49,188 nt of DNA. It comes from Oscillospiraceae bacterium (lineage in GTDB: Bacteria; Bacillota; Clostridia; Oscillospirales; Oscillospiraceae). Below are positions 7,788 to 19,515 of the stretch, piece after piece. The notes beneath the pieces were generated by a model that saw only the letters and a program-made list of their open reading frames with translations, was not told where the DNA came from and ran no database searches. Each line of letters starts with the position of its first letter. Positions within the stretch are counted from its first letter, which is position 1. The stretch covers positions 1 to 49,188 of the forward strand of contig CADBWQ010000029.1 in the NCBI GenBank assembly GCA_902798545.1, written 5' to 3'. The position numbers were made by a program, and so were the translations under genes.

Positions 7788-9416
7788 TCAGCCGAAAAGC
7801 AGCATTTTTGCCTCATAGGGGCGGAGCAGATCCGGATCTGTCCCGGCCTCCGTATAGCTGCTCACCAGCAGCCGGCCGCCCTTCTCTTCCCCGCACAGCG
7901 GGTTCTCCACGGATTCGCCGAAGAAGTTGCACACGACCAGCAGCCTGTTCTTGCCGTCGTCACGGCGGTAGGCGAAGATACGCGCATCCTCTTCCAGCAG
8001 CGGTTCATACGTGCCGTCCGTCAGCACAGGCAGCTCTTTTCTCAGCCGGATCAGCGTCTGATAGCAGGCGAAAACCGAATCGTCCCGCCCGACCTGGTCC
8101 TCGGCGTTGATTTCCCGGTAATTCGGGTTCACCACAAGCCACGGTTCACCGGTCGTAAACCCCGCGTTCGGGCTCGCGTCCCACTGCATGGGCGTCCGTG
8201 CGTTGTCGCGGCCTTTCCGCCGGATGGCGTCGCGGATCCATTCCTCTGAATATCCCTGTGCCCGGCGCTCGCGCGCCATGTTCAGGATCTCGATATCCCG
8301 GCACTCCCCGACCCGGAAGTCATAATTGGTCATGCCGAGTTCTTCCCCCTGATAGACATAAGGGGTGCCCTGCATGCCGTGCAGAAGAATTGCCAGCATC
8401 TTTGCCGACTCCACCCGATATGTGCCGTCGTCCGCGAAGCGGGAGACGCTCCTCGGCAGGTCGTGGTTTTCCCAGAAGAGACTGTTCCAGCCCTGTCCGT
8501 AAAGCTCCTTCTGCCAGCGAGAGAAGATTTTTTTCAGCGTGACAAAGTCGATTGGCGCGCGCTCCCATTTCTCTTTGCCTGGGATCTGGTCGATTTTCAT
8601 GTGCTCGAACTGAAACACCATGGAGAGCTCAGAGCCATCCGGATTGCTGTAGCGCTTCGCTTCTTCCACGTCCGCGCTCCACGCCTCGCCGACGGTCACC
8701 AGACCGGGTCTCTGAAACGCCGCCCGGCTCATCTCGCGAATATAAGGATGCAGGGTGGGGGCGCATTTCATCAGGCCGTGGTCGGGGTCTTTGCCCAGGT
8801 GGTCCACCACGTCGAGGCGGAAGCCGCCCACGCCGCGGTCTGTCCACCAGTTGATCATCCGGTAGAGCTCTGCTCTGAGCGCAGGGTTATCCCAGTTCAG
8901 GTCCGGCTGCTTGACGGAGAACTGGTGGAAATAGTATTGTCCCAGCTCCGGTACCCATTCCCACGCCGAGCCGCCAAAGCCGGCCTTCAGATCATTCGGA
9001 GGCGTGACGCCGTCTCCGTCCCGCCAGATATAGAAGTCATGATACGGGTTGTCCCGGCTCTTTCTGGCTTCTTTGAACCAGCGGTGCTCGTCGGAGGAGT
9101 GGTTCAGCACCAGATCCATAATGATGCGGATGCCGCGCTTTCCGGCCTCGCGAATGAGCGCGTCCATGTCCTCCAGCGTTCCGAAGATCGGGTCGATGTC
9201 CTGGTAGTCCGAGATGTCATAGCCGTTGTCGTCCTGGGGGGAACGAAAAACCGGCGAGAGCCAGATGGCATCGATGCCGAGGGTCTGCAGGTAGTCCAGC
9301 TTCGACAGAATGCCGGGAAGATCCCCGATGCCGTCGCCGTTTGAGTCGCAGAAGCTGCGCGGATAGATCTGGTAGATCACCGCCTGCTTCCACCAGGGTG
9401 TTTCAGGATGTTTCAA
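7788..9416 (-). CDS. Oligo-1,6-glucosidase / alpha-glucosidase (GH13 subfamily 31)
   Basis: This 542-residue GH13 exo-glucosidase has the motifs MDLVLNHSSDEH, GFRLDVVDHLGK (nucleophile Asp202), TVGEAW (acid/base Glu244), ENHDLPR (Asp319), and QPDLNW, characteristic of oligo-1,6-glucosidases. A Val right after the nucleophile (DVV) is typical of alpha-1,6 specificity, while alpha-1,4 maltases usually have Thr. It would cut isomaltose, panose or dextran fragments in the cytosol; trehalose-6-phosphate hydrolase is a less likely alternative. The start is a TTG at 9416 with GGAGG nine bases upstream. It overlaps the stop of the YesL-like gene in the sequence TTGA, so translation is probably coupled. 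Confidence 0.9.
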   Translation of the reverse strand: MKHPETPWWKQAVIYQIYPRSFCDSNGDGIGDLPGILSKLDYLQTLGIDAIWLSPVFRSPQDDNGYDISDYQDIDPIFGTLEDMDALIREAGKRGIRIIMDLVLNHSSDEHRWFKEARKSRDNPYHDFYIWRDGDGVTPPNDLKAGFGGSAWEWVPELGQYYFHQFSVKQPDLNWDNPALRAELYRMINWWTDRGVGGFRLDVVDHLGKDPDHGLMKCAPTLHPYIREMSRAAFQRPGLVTVGEAWSADVEEAKRYSNPDGSELSMVFQFEHMKIDQIPGKEKWERAPIDFVTLKKIFSRWQKELYGQGWNSLFWENHDLPRSVSRFADDGTYRVESAKMLAILLHGMQGTPYVYQGEELGMTNYDFRVGECRDIEILNMARERRAQGYSEEWIRDAIRRKGRDNARTPMQWDASPNAGFTTGEPWLVVNPNYREINAEDQVGRDDSVFACYQTLIRLRKELPVLTDGTYEPLLEEDARIFAYRRDDGKNRLLVVCNFFGESVENPLCGEEKGGRLLVSSYTEAGTDPDLLRPYEAKMLLFG

Positions 9417-10042
9417 GATTCGTTTCCTCCGTCTTCCTTTTCTTCTTCCAGCTGTTCGAACATTTTTCGCATCAGCAGGACGCAGACATAGCACGGCAGT
9501 GAGAACCCGAACATGATCAGGATCGGCGTACCGTAGCGCCAGAAGTGAATGCAGATCAGCCAGAGGGCAGCTGTGAAGCACACCATGCCAAGCGTCTGGG
9601 GAAAGTAGCCGACAGCCAGCATCGCCGCGTTTTTCAGTGTCGTCCCGAAGGGGTTTTCATACCTTGCCATGAGAGCCAGCGTATAGATCGTCAGCGCCAG
9701 CAGCAGTACCGACAGTGCCGCGATCCCGTAGCGGAACATGGGTGCGTAAGTCAGTGCGCAGAGATAGTCAAAGTAGAGCAGTCCGATTGCCGCGAGCAGA
9801 ATGAGACTGAGCAGGATTCCGTTTTTCAGGTTCTGGCGGAACGCCCGGCCGTAGCTCTTCAGGATGCCGCTCCCCTCCTGATTTACAATATGAATGACCA
9901 CATCGTTCATGGCGGCCAGCGCGGTGCCCATGGTGATCAGCGGCGCGCAGCAGAGCAGCGTCAGCAGATTCAGGAGCAGCATGTCCGCAATCACGCTCAG
10001 CCCCTGCCAGAACGGGTTTTCCATATCGAAGATTCGTCTCAT
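9413..10042 (-). CDS. YesL-like (DUF624) membrane protein
   Basis: This 209-residue integral membrane protein has about five hydrophobic helices and the N-terminal pattern FDMENPFWQGLSVIADMLLLN, typical of the DUF624/YesL family. Such genes very often sit next to CUT1 sugar ABC transporters and glycosidases in Firmicutes, as here, but their function is not established. The ATG is preceded by GAAGGAG. Its stop overlaps the TTG of the downstream glucosidase by four bases. Confidence 0.8.
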   Translation of the reverse strand: MRRIFDMENPFWQGLSVIADMLLLNLLTLLCCAPLITMGTALAAMNDVVIHIVNQEGSGILKSYGRAFRQNLKNGILLSLILLAAIGLLYFDYLCALTYAPMFRYGIAALSVLLLALTIYTLALMARYENPFGTTLKNAAMLAVGYFPQTLGMVCFTAALWLICIHFWRYGTPILIMFGFSLPCYVCVLLMRKMFEQLEEEKEDGGNES

Positions 10043-10107
10043 CGTCTGTGCTCCTTCTCAGGTCCGGCGCTTCGGCGGGCTTTCTCCCCGTCTTCGCGCC
10101 GCAAGAG

Positions 10108-10135
10108 ATTTCCCCGCCCGGCCGGGCGGGGAAAT
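10108..10135 (-). terminator. GC-rich perfect palindrome between the permease operon and the yesL-like gene
   Basis: A perfect 28-base palindrome (10108-10135) lies between two leftward genes. On the minus strand only a short AAATCT follows it, so termination would be partial. It may separate expression of the importer from the YesL-glucosidase pair. Confidence 0.5.
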
Positions 10136-10175
10136 TATCATTCCGGTTTTATATTGCAGACCGATACGGTTCCGA

Positions 10176-11042
10176 TCAGCCCTTGACAGCGCCGGAGGCA
10201 ACGCCTTCGACGATGTAACGCTGCAGGAACACATACAGGATCAGGATCGGCAGCATGGCCAGCAGCAGCGCAGCCATGACGAGGCCGATATCGGTGGAAT
10301 AGGTGCCGTAGAAGGCCTGTGTAGCAATGGGGATTGTGTACAGGGGCTTCTCTGTCAGCACCAGGCTGGGCAGCAGGTAGTCGTTCCAATAGGCCATGGC
10401 GTTGATGATGCCGACCGTGGCGATGGTGGGCTTGAGCAGGGGGAAGACAACCTTCCACCAGGTCTGCCAGCGGGTGCAGCCGTCAATCGTAGCCGCCTCT
10501 TCCAGTGCCAGCGGGATGTTTGTCTTGATTGCACCGTGGAACATAAACACCGCCATCGAGACCGAGAACCCGACATGCATCAGAATCAATGTGATCCTAT
10601 GGTTCAACACGTTCAGCATACCGCCATAAATGGACACCAGCGGGAGCATAAGCACCTGGAAGGGAATAACCATCGAGGCGATCATCAGGGAGAAAATCAG
10701 TGTGCAGAACTTCCATCTGCCGTTACGCACAATGACAAAGGCGGTCATGGAGGACACCAGGATTGTCAGAACCGTTGCACACACCGTGATGATCAGCGAG
10801 TTGCCGAAAACCTTCCAGAACTGCATCTTCTCCATCGCTGCGGGGAAGTTGTCTAGCGTAAACCCCTTCCGCGTTCCGATCAGGGACAAGGGGTTTGCGA
10901 CAATGTCAACCTTGCTCTTGAAGACGTTGATGACAACCAGGATAAAGGGGAAAATGAAGCAGATAAACAGAAGCAGGAGAACAATCCACATGATGACATG
11001 GGCTATCTTCTTATTGCGTGCAGCTCTTTCATTTTCTGTCAT
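10176..11042 (-). CDS. Sugar ABC transporter permease, MalG-like (CUT1)
   Basis: This 288-residue permease has six predicted membrane helices. Its cytoplasmic EAA loop, EEAATIDGCTRWQTWWKVVFP (about residue 195), couples to the ATPase. An N-terminal charged stretch (MTENERAARNKK) precedes the first helix. It ends with VEGVASGAVKG, the usual end of MalG-type proteins. Its start overlaps the stop of the upstream permease by one base. No ATPase gene is present, which is common in Firmicutes, where one MsmK-like ATPase encoded elsewhere serves many importers. Confidence 0.93.
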   Translation of the reverse strand: MTENERAARNKKIAHVIMWIVLLLLFICFIFPFILVVINVFKSKVDIVANPLSLIGTRKGFTLDNFPAAMEKMQFWKVFGNSLIITVCATVLTILVSSMTAFVIVRNGRWKFCTLIFSLMIASMVIPFQVLMLPLVSIYGGMLNVLNHRITLILMHVGFSVSMAVFMFHGAIKTNIPLALEEAATIDGCTRWQTWWKVVFPLLKPTIATVGIINAMAYWNDYLLPSLVLTEKPLYTIPIATQAFYGTYSTDIGLVMAALLLAMLPILILYVFLQRYIVEGVASGAVKG

Positions 11043-11917
11043 TATGCTTCAACCTCCCCTCTCTTACCGACCAGAACCTGGGTCACGCCGACAATGGCGC
11101 AGACCAGGAACAGGATCACGGCCTCAGCCTGTCCGAGGCCGAAGTTTCTGTACGTAAAGGCCTGATTGTATACATGCATGGCCGCCATGACCGAAGATCC
11201 AAACGGCTCGCCCTTGGTCAGGGAGAGGTTCACATCGTACACGACGAAGCAGCGGGTGATGCTCAGGAAGATGCACTGCACAAAGCTGGAGCGCATCAGA
11301 GGAATCGTGACGTTCTTCATGGCCTGGGCCGGGGTGCAGCCGTCAATCAGGGAGGCTTCCTGGACATCCTTGGAGACGCTCATGAAGCCCGCCACATAGA
11401 TCAGCATCATGTAGCCGGCATACTGCCAGACCGAAACCAGGATCAGGGCGAACATAGCACCGTTGGGGGTAGCCAGAAGCGAGACAGAGGAACCGCCGAT
11501 GGCCTTGCCGATGGCGACAAATGCGCGGTTGAAAACAAACTGCCAGACATAACCGAGGACGATACCGCCGATCAGGTTTGGCACAAAGAAGCCTGCGCGG
11601 AAAAAGTTCTGCCCCTTGACACCGCTGGTGACAAGATAGGCCAGCGCAAAGGCGACAATGTTAATGAGAATAACGGCAAACACCGAATATATGAGGGTGC
11701 GACCCATGGCCTGCCAGTAGGTGGTGTCATTAAATGCGGCCGCAAAGTTCTGAAGACCGACAAAGGGTTTTGCTCTGCTGACGCCGTCCCAACTGGTAAG
11801 GGTGAGATACAGACCGTAAAGAAACGGAGCAATCACCACGCAGAGAAACAGCGCTGTGCCAACCCCACCGAACATCAGATATTGCTTGACTTTATAGCTC
11901 AGGGTATTTTGTTTCAT
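11042..11917 (-). CDS. Sugar ABC transporter permease, MalF-like (CUT1)
   Basis: This 291-residue protein has six predicted membrane helices and an EAA loop, QEASLIDGCTPAQAMKNVTIP, the hallmark of CUT1 permeases. It pairs with the MalG-like permease encoded immediately downstream to form the channel. AGGAAGG lies seven bases before the ATG at 11917. Its first 26 bases overlap the reading frame of the binding protein, which may be natural or may reflect a second sequence error at the end of that gene. The context of sucrase, amylosucrase and alpha-1,6-glucosidase suggests a di- or oligosaccharide substrate. Confidence 0.93.
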   Translation of the reverse strand: MKQNTLSYKVKQYLMFGGVGTALFLCVVIAPFLYGLYLTLTSWDGVSRAKPFVGLQNFAAAFNDTTYWQAMGRTLIYSVFAVILINIVAFALAYLVTSGVKGQNFFRAGFFVPNLIGGIVLGYVWQFVFNRAFVAIGKAIGGSSVSLLATPNGAMFALILVSVWQYAGYMMLIYVAGFMSVSKDVQEASLIDGCTPAQAMKNVTIPLMRSSFVQCIFLSITRCFVVYDVNLSLTKGEPFGSSVMAAMHVYNQAFTYRNFGLGQAEAVILFLVCAIVGVTQVLVGKRGEVEA

Positions 11918-13182
11918 CAGAATACCTTCCTATCTGCAGTTGTAGTGAAACCCGCGTGGCCCAGTATGCGGTTACTTCATCAGCAAAGCCTGCGCGGTCA
12001 ATCTGATCGCCCAGATACTTCTGGAAGGAGATACCGATTTTTGCATAGTGGTCATCCGGCAGGTAGTTGTAGTTGCCGACCATGGCTCCGGTATCGGCAA
12101 AGCTCTTGACAGAGGCGCCGAGAGGATCGGAGACCGGCAGGGTGATGTTGGAGAAGGCGGGAACAAGCGCGCAGGTATTGACCAGGAAGTCCTGGCCCGC
12201 TTCGTCATAGACCAGCCAGTTCAGGAACTGCTTGGCAGCCTCCTGCTGCTCGGCGGAAACGGAATTATCAATGAAGAAGTACTTGGAGCCGCCGCCGACA
12301 AGCTTTTCGTTGTAGCCCTCAAGTGCGCTGGGGATCGGCATCATGCCAAGATTCGCATCAGGCTCAAATTCCTTGATGTCGGACCAGTCCCAGTTGCCGC
12401 CATACTTGAACGCGATCTCGCCGAGGGCGAGGTACATCTCGGTGTCCTCACGGACAGCGGAGAGCGGGGCATCCTTCATCCAGTTGTTGGCCTTCATGAC
12501 ATCAAAGGTGTCCATCAGGGCATTGAAAACATCGTCGTCCGCAAGCTTCACAGAGCCGTCCTTGATTCCGGCAATGAAGGCGTCGGGATCATCATGCATC
12601 TCATAGACCGAGGCAAAGAAGTGAGCAGCAAGAGACCAGTCCTCTTTCTGGAGGCCGCAGGGGGTTGCCATGCCGCCGGCAATCAGGGCATCGATCAGGG
12701 CCTGGAAATCTTCGGTTGTCTTAACAGCAGCAGGATCAAAAGCTTCGCCGGTGGCAGCCTCGATGGCATCAGCATTGTAGAGGATGCCGCGGGCTTCGAC
12801 GCAGACCGGGAATCCGAGGACCTTACCGTCTACCGAGATGGCCTGAGTGGTGTCCTTGACCTAAGTCCTGATCGCTCATGTCAAGAGCATGCTCGGGTCC
12901 GAGGGAGTAGATGTCCTTCGCGTCAACCATGGAGATGACATAAGGATTCTTTGCGGCATAGCGGGAGGCCATGTGTGCCGCGACGGTATCGGAAGAGTAA
13001 TAGACCGTAATGTTGACATCATCGTGATCGGCGTTCCACTGGTTGGCGAGTTCCTCCAGCTGGCTCTGGATCTCCATCTTGGAGTTGAAGATCGTGACTT
13101 CAACCGGCGCCGCAAAAGCGGAGGTACCGGCCAGGGCAAAGACCATGACCAGCGCGAGAATCAATGCAATTGTCTTTTTCAT
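11892..13182 (-). pseudogene. Sugar ABC transporter substrate-binding protein gene with a frameshift
   Basis: Two frames together make a complete extracellular sugar-binding protein of about 429 residues. The first begins at 13182 with a signal peptide (hydrophobic stretch ending TSAFA) and runs to ALDMSDQD near 12865. The second continues from about 12860 with VKDTTQAISVDGKVLGFPV to a TAA at 11892. Joining them needs one base removed in the TTAGG around 12860-12864, because the second frame has a TAG just upstream. Total length (1291 bases) fits one inserted base. The signal peptide has no lipobox Cys. If the shift is real, importer function is lost; if not, this is a normal CUT1 receptor for the two permeases downstream. 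Confidence 0.85.
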
Positions 13183-13261
13183 GTTTGCTTCCTTTCTTTT
13201 TTCAGCTTATCTTTTTCATAACGGCCATGTTACCCTCCGGATCGTAGGAGCGAAGCGCTTC

Positions 13262-13275
13262 ATGAAACGTTACAT
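13262..13275. promoter_or_regulatory. LacI-type operator downstream of the importer promoter
   Basis: ATGAAACGTTACAT has a central CG and six of seven symmetric pairs. It differs at few positions from the operator at 6098-6111. It lies just downstream of the expected transcription start of the solute-binding protein gene, a position suited to repression. Confidence 0.7.
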
Positions 13276-13288
13276 CACTGTGAAAAAT

Positions 13289-13317
13289 ATATTAACATAC
13301 GGGATTATCCGTGTCAA
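13289..13317 (-). promoter_or_regulatory. Promoter of the sugar importer operon
   Basis: On the minus strand TTGACA (13312-13317) and TAATAT (13289-13294) are separated by 17 bases. LacI-type operators flank it on both sides, which would allow looping or cooperative repression. Confidence 0.7.
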
Positions 13318-13330
13318 TCGCTCCCTTTTT

Positions 13331-13344
13331 CGAAAACGTTATCG
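13331..13344. promoter_or_regulatory. LacI-type operator upstream of the importer promoter
   Basis: CGAAAACGTTATCG has a central CG and six of seven symmetric pairs. It lies 13 bases upstream of the importer -35 and about 100 bases upstream of the LacI gene promoter, so it could also serve autoregulation. Confidence 0.6.
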
Positions 13345-13444
13345 CTCGGAATTTTTCGCAACTTGCATAAATTTACTTCTTATTTTTGTTGCAAAATGCC
13401 GAAAGCTCTTCCTGCAAATCGGGCTTTTCTTCTCTTTGTTTGCT

Positions 13445-13453
13445 TGCTATAAT
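13445..13453 (+). promoter_or_regulatory. Extended -10 promoter of the LacI-family gene
   Basis: TGCTATAAT is a perfect extended -10 element with no good -35. It also rules out the in-frame ATG at 13459 as the start, because transcription would begin at about that point. The 318-base gap 13183-13500 is fully accounted for by this promoter, the importer promoter and two operators. Confidence 0.75.
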
Positions 13454-13500
13454 ACTTAATGAATACTGTCCAGACAGAAAAAAGAGAGGAATCCGGCTCG

Positions 13501-14544
13501 ATGAATCGCAATTTACAGCCAACCATGAAGGATGTTGCCCGGGAGGCGGGGGTTGCCCTCGGAACTGTCTCCCGGGTCTTTAACGGGTATCCGGTCGGTG
13601 AGGAATACCGCGAACGGGTGGAAGCCGCCGCAGAAAAGCTGAATTACCGCATCAACAACTATGCCCGAGGCCTGAAGACAAACAAGACCTTCTGTATCGG
13701 ACTGCTGATGCCGTCCCTGCGGCATCCCTTTTTTGCGGCGCTGATCGATGAGCTGACTGCAGCTCTGATGCACCGCGGTTATCTCACCAACGTTATGATC
13801 ACGAACTTTGACCCGGGCGCTGAGCTGAAATGCTTCAATCTGATTGAGCAGAACAAGGTCGACGGCATCATTGCCCTGACCTATCGTCCGGATCTTGTTG
13901 TCGAGTCTGCCGTTCCGGTTGTCACCATCGACCGCCAGTTTCACCCGGCCATTCCCTGCGTGTCCTCAGATAACTTCCGCGGCGGCCAGATGGCCGCGGA
14001 AAAGCTGCTGGAGCTCGGCTGCCGGAAACTGCTCTTCCTGCGCATCGGCCCGGAAATTCAGAGTGAAGCGGACCGGCGCGGGCCCGGCTTTGAAGACGTA
14101 TGCCGACGCACCGGGACGGCATATGATTCCCTTCTCGTGAACGATGAAGAGACCGAGGCTCCGGTCTATCAATTTCTGAGCCGGCATCTGCAGGACGGAC
14201 ATCTTGATTTCGACGGCATCTTCTGCAACACCGACGGCCTTGCCAGGCGCGTCATGGAATTTCTGGAAAGGAACGGCGTCCGGGTTCCCGATGAAGTCCA
14301 GATCATCGGCTATGACGGGATCATCGATTTTGCAACCGGCTGCTATGTCTGTTCCACCATTGTCCAGCCCCTCCGTCAGATGGCAGAGGCCGCCGTGAAT
14401 CTGCTGCTCTCTTCCGAGACGCCCGCCGGCGAAGCCGTCTTACGGCTTCCCGTGACTTATGTTCCGGGTGGAACGACAAGGGACGGGCCGGCCGCTGTCG
14501 GAGACAGCGGTGTCTATAACCCATTCCATACCGAATTCCGGTAA
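13501..14544 (+). CDS. LacI-family transcriptional regulator of the sucrose/glucan island
   Basis: This 347-residue regulator has an N-terminal helix-turn-helix (MKDVAREAGVALGTVSRVFN, about residues 9-28), a hinge helix ending near residue 62, and a periplasmic-binding-protein-like sensor domain with IGLLMPSLRHPFFAAL and a late GYDGIIDFATGC motif. It would bind sugar and release operators with a central CG. The ATG at 13501 is chosen because AGAGAGGA precedes it and the promoter -10 lies just before the earlier ATG. It diverges from the importer, and three matching operators lie nearby, so it probably controls the importer and sucrase and perhaps itself. Confidence 0.92.
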   Translation: MNRNLQPTMKDVAREAGVALGTVSRVFNGYPVGEEYRERVEAAAEKLNYRINNYARGLKTNKTFCIGLLMPSLRHPFFAALIDELTAALMHRGYLTNVMITNFDPGAELKCFNLIEQNKVDGIIALTYRPDLVVESAVPVVTIDRQFHPAIPCVSSDNFRGGQMAAEKLLELGCRKLLFLRIGPEIQSEADRRGPGFEDVCRRTGTAYDSLLVNDEETEAPVYQFLSRHLQDGHLDFDGIFCNTDGLARRVMEFLERNGVRVPDEVQIIGYDGIIDFATGCYVCSTIVQPLRQMAEAAVNLLLSSETPAGEAVLRLPVTYVPGGTTRDGPAAVGDSGVYNPFHTEFR

Positions 14545-14585
14545 CGCTGACGGCCTTCTCTGCGCCCCCTCTCCCCGGAAGACGA

Positions 14586-14633
14586 AACCCGATGAAAAAC
14601 GCAACTCAGGGTAAATGCGTTTTTCATCGGGTT
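14586..14633. terminator. Bidirectional terminator between the LacI gene and atpC
   Basis: An 18-bp stem (14586-14603 with 14616-14633) encloses a 12-base loop between convergent genes. It contains an internal run of five A/T pairs and is followed by TATTGTTATC on the + side and TCGTC on the minus side. Confidence 0.75.
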
Positions 14634-14675
14634 ATTGTTATCAGGTTATTCTATATATTATTGATTATGGAACAC

Positions 14676-14936
14676 TTACAGTTCCGCGCGATCTGCGAGA
14701 ATGGTTACCCGGTTCTCCCGGACATCGGCCACACCGGCGGCATGCCGGACCGTTTTTTCCGTCCCGTCCTCCATCCGGCAGAGGGTCTCCCCTTCCGGCA
14801 TCGCACAGAGCATCGGCGCATGATCGGCCAGAACCCCGACAGATCCCGCTGTCGTCGGGATATGGCAGTATTCCGCCTCCCCCTCCAGCAGTGTGCCTTC
14901 GGCAGTCATGATCCGCAGATGAAAAGACTTTGCCAT
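14676..14936 (-). CDS. atpC: ATP synthase epsilon subunit, short form
   Basis: This 86-residue protein matches only the N-terminal beta-sandwich of epsilon (FHLRIMTAEGTLLEGEAEYCHIPTTAG, then GSVGVLADHAPMLCAM). That domain contacts gamma and the c-ring. The usual protein has about 130-140 residues, and the C-terminal two-helix hairpin that can inhibit ATP hydrolysis is absent. The stop is followed directly by the operon terminator, so a missing in-frame extension is not obvious. It begins 15 bases after the atpD stop. It is the last gene of the ATP synthase operon. Confidence 0.88.
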   Translation of the reverse strand: MAKSFHLRIMTAEGTLLEGEAEYCHIPTTAGSVGVLADHAPMLCAMPEGETLCRMEDGTEKTVRHAAGVADVRENRVTILADRAEL

Positions 14937-14951
14937 TGCCTCTTCCTCCGC

Positions 14952-16320
<1,369 letters not shown>

Positions 16321-17190
16321 TTATCCTCCGGCAGTGTTGTTCCGAAGTGCTTCCGCACCGCCTGCGATTTCGGAGATTTCGGTGGTAATGGCTGCCTGGC
16401 GTGCGTGGTTGAGTTCCAGGGTCAGATCGTTGATGAGCTCTTCCGTGTTGTCCGCCGCCGCGGTCATCGCGGTCATGCGGGCGGAATGCTCGCCGGTCCG
16501 GGCCTCCAGCAGAACGGCATAGACGGTGTTGCCGATGTACATGTCCAGCAGCGTGTTAAGCAGGCTGTCACGATCCGGTTCAAAGATCGTGCTCCTGTCC
16601 ACACGTTCCGTCTCTTCCTGTTTCTGCAGGGGAAGCAGCTGCGCCTGTTCCGGCACCTGCGACAGAACGGAACGGTAATGCTGATACACCAGACGGATCT
16701 CGTCGACGGTCCCTTCCCGGTAGAGTTCCTTGAGCCTTTCGGCCAGGGTCAGCGCTTCCTCATGGGTCGGGGTATCGCCGATCTCATAGCTCTCCCGGAC
16801 TTCCAGTCCGGACGCGGCGATCAGATCCTTGCCCCAGCGTCCGCAGACGATGACATAGTTTTCTTTGTCACTGTCCTTGATGAGGTTTTCGCAGTAGCGC
16901 AGCAGGCTTTGATTGTAGGTGCCGCAGAGGCCGCGGTTGCCGACGATCAGCACGTAGCAGATTTTCCGGCATTCCGCGTGCGGCGTCAGGTAAGGATTCT
17001 CGATCCCCGTCTGTCCGGCCGACGCCTCTTTCAGCAGCTTGCCGCTCTCCTCGGCATAGGCACGGAGACTGGCAAACGCGGTCTGGGTCTTGCGCAGTTT
17101 TGCCGCCGCGACCATCTTCATGGACTTGGTAATCTGGCGGGTATTCTCAACGCTCTTGATGCGCGTACGGATGGCTCTCAGGTTTGCCAT
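16321..17190 (-). CDS. atpG: ATP synthase gamma subunit
   Basis: This 289-residue central-stalk subunit rotates inside the alpha-beta hexamer. The N-terminal coiled coil (MANLRAIRTRIKSVENTRQITKSMKMVAAAKLR) and C-terminal helix (NDLTLELNHARQAAITTEISEIAGGAEAL) are both clear and give the family signature. The middle alpha/beta domain contains SDKENYVIVCGRWG. It lies between the fused alpha gene and atpD with short gaps of 12 and 3 bases, as expected in an atp operon. Confidence 0.97.
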   Translation of the reverse strand: MANLRAIRTRIKSVENTRQITKSMKMVAAAKLRKTQTAFASLRAYAEESGKLLKEASAGQTGIENPYLTPHAECRKICYVLIVGNRGLCGTYNQSLLRYCENLIKDSDKENYVIVCGRWGKDLIAASGLEVRESYEIGDTPTHEEALTLAERLKELYREGTVDEIRLVYQHYRSVLSQVPEQAQLLPLQKQEETERVDRSTIFEPDRDSLLNTLLDMYIGNTVYAVLLEARTGEHSARMTAMTAAADNTEELINDLTLELNHARQAAITTEISEIAGGAEALRNNTAGG

Positions 17191-17202
17191 GCTTCAGCCC
17201 CC

Positions 17203-19473
<2,271 letters not shown>

Positions 19474-19515
19474 AGTCCGGTCATCCCTCCTTTCTGCCGT
19501 AATGGTTCATTCTGT

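Noticed and set aside
13459-13500. Earlier ATG for the LacI-family gene
   Set aside because: The extended -10 at 13445-13453 would start transcription at about this ATG, and the good ribosome site lies before 13501.
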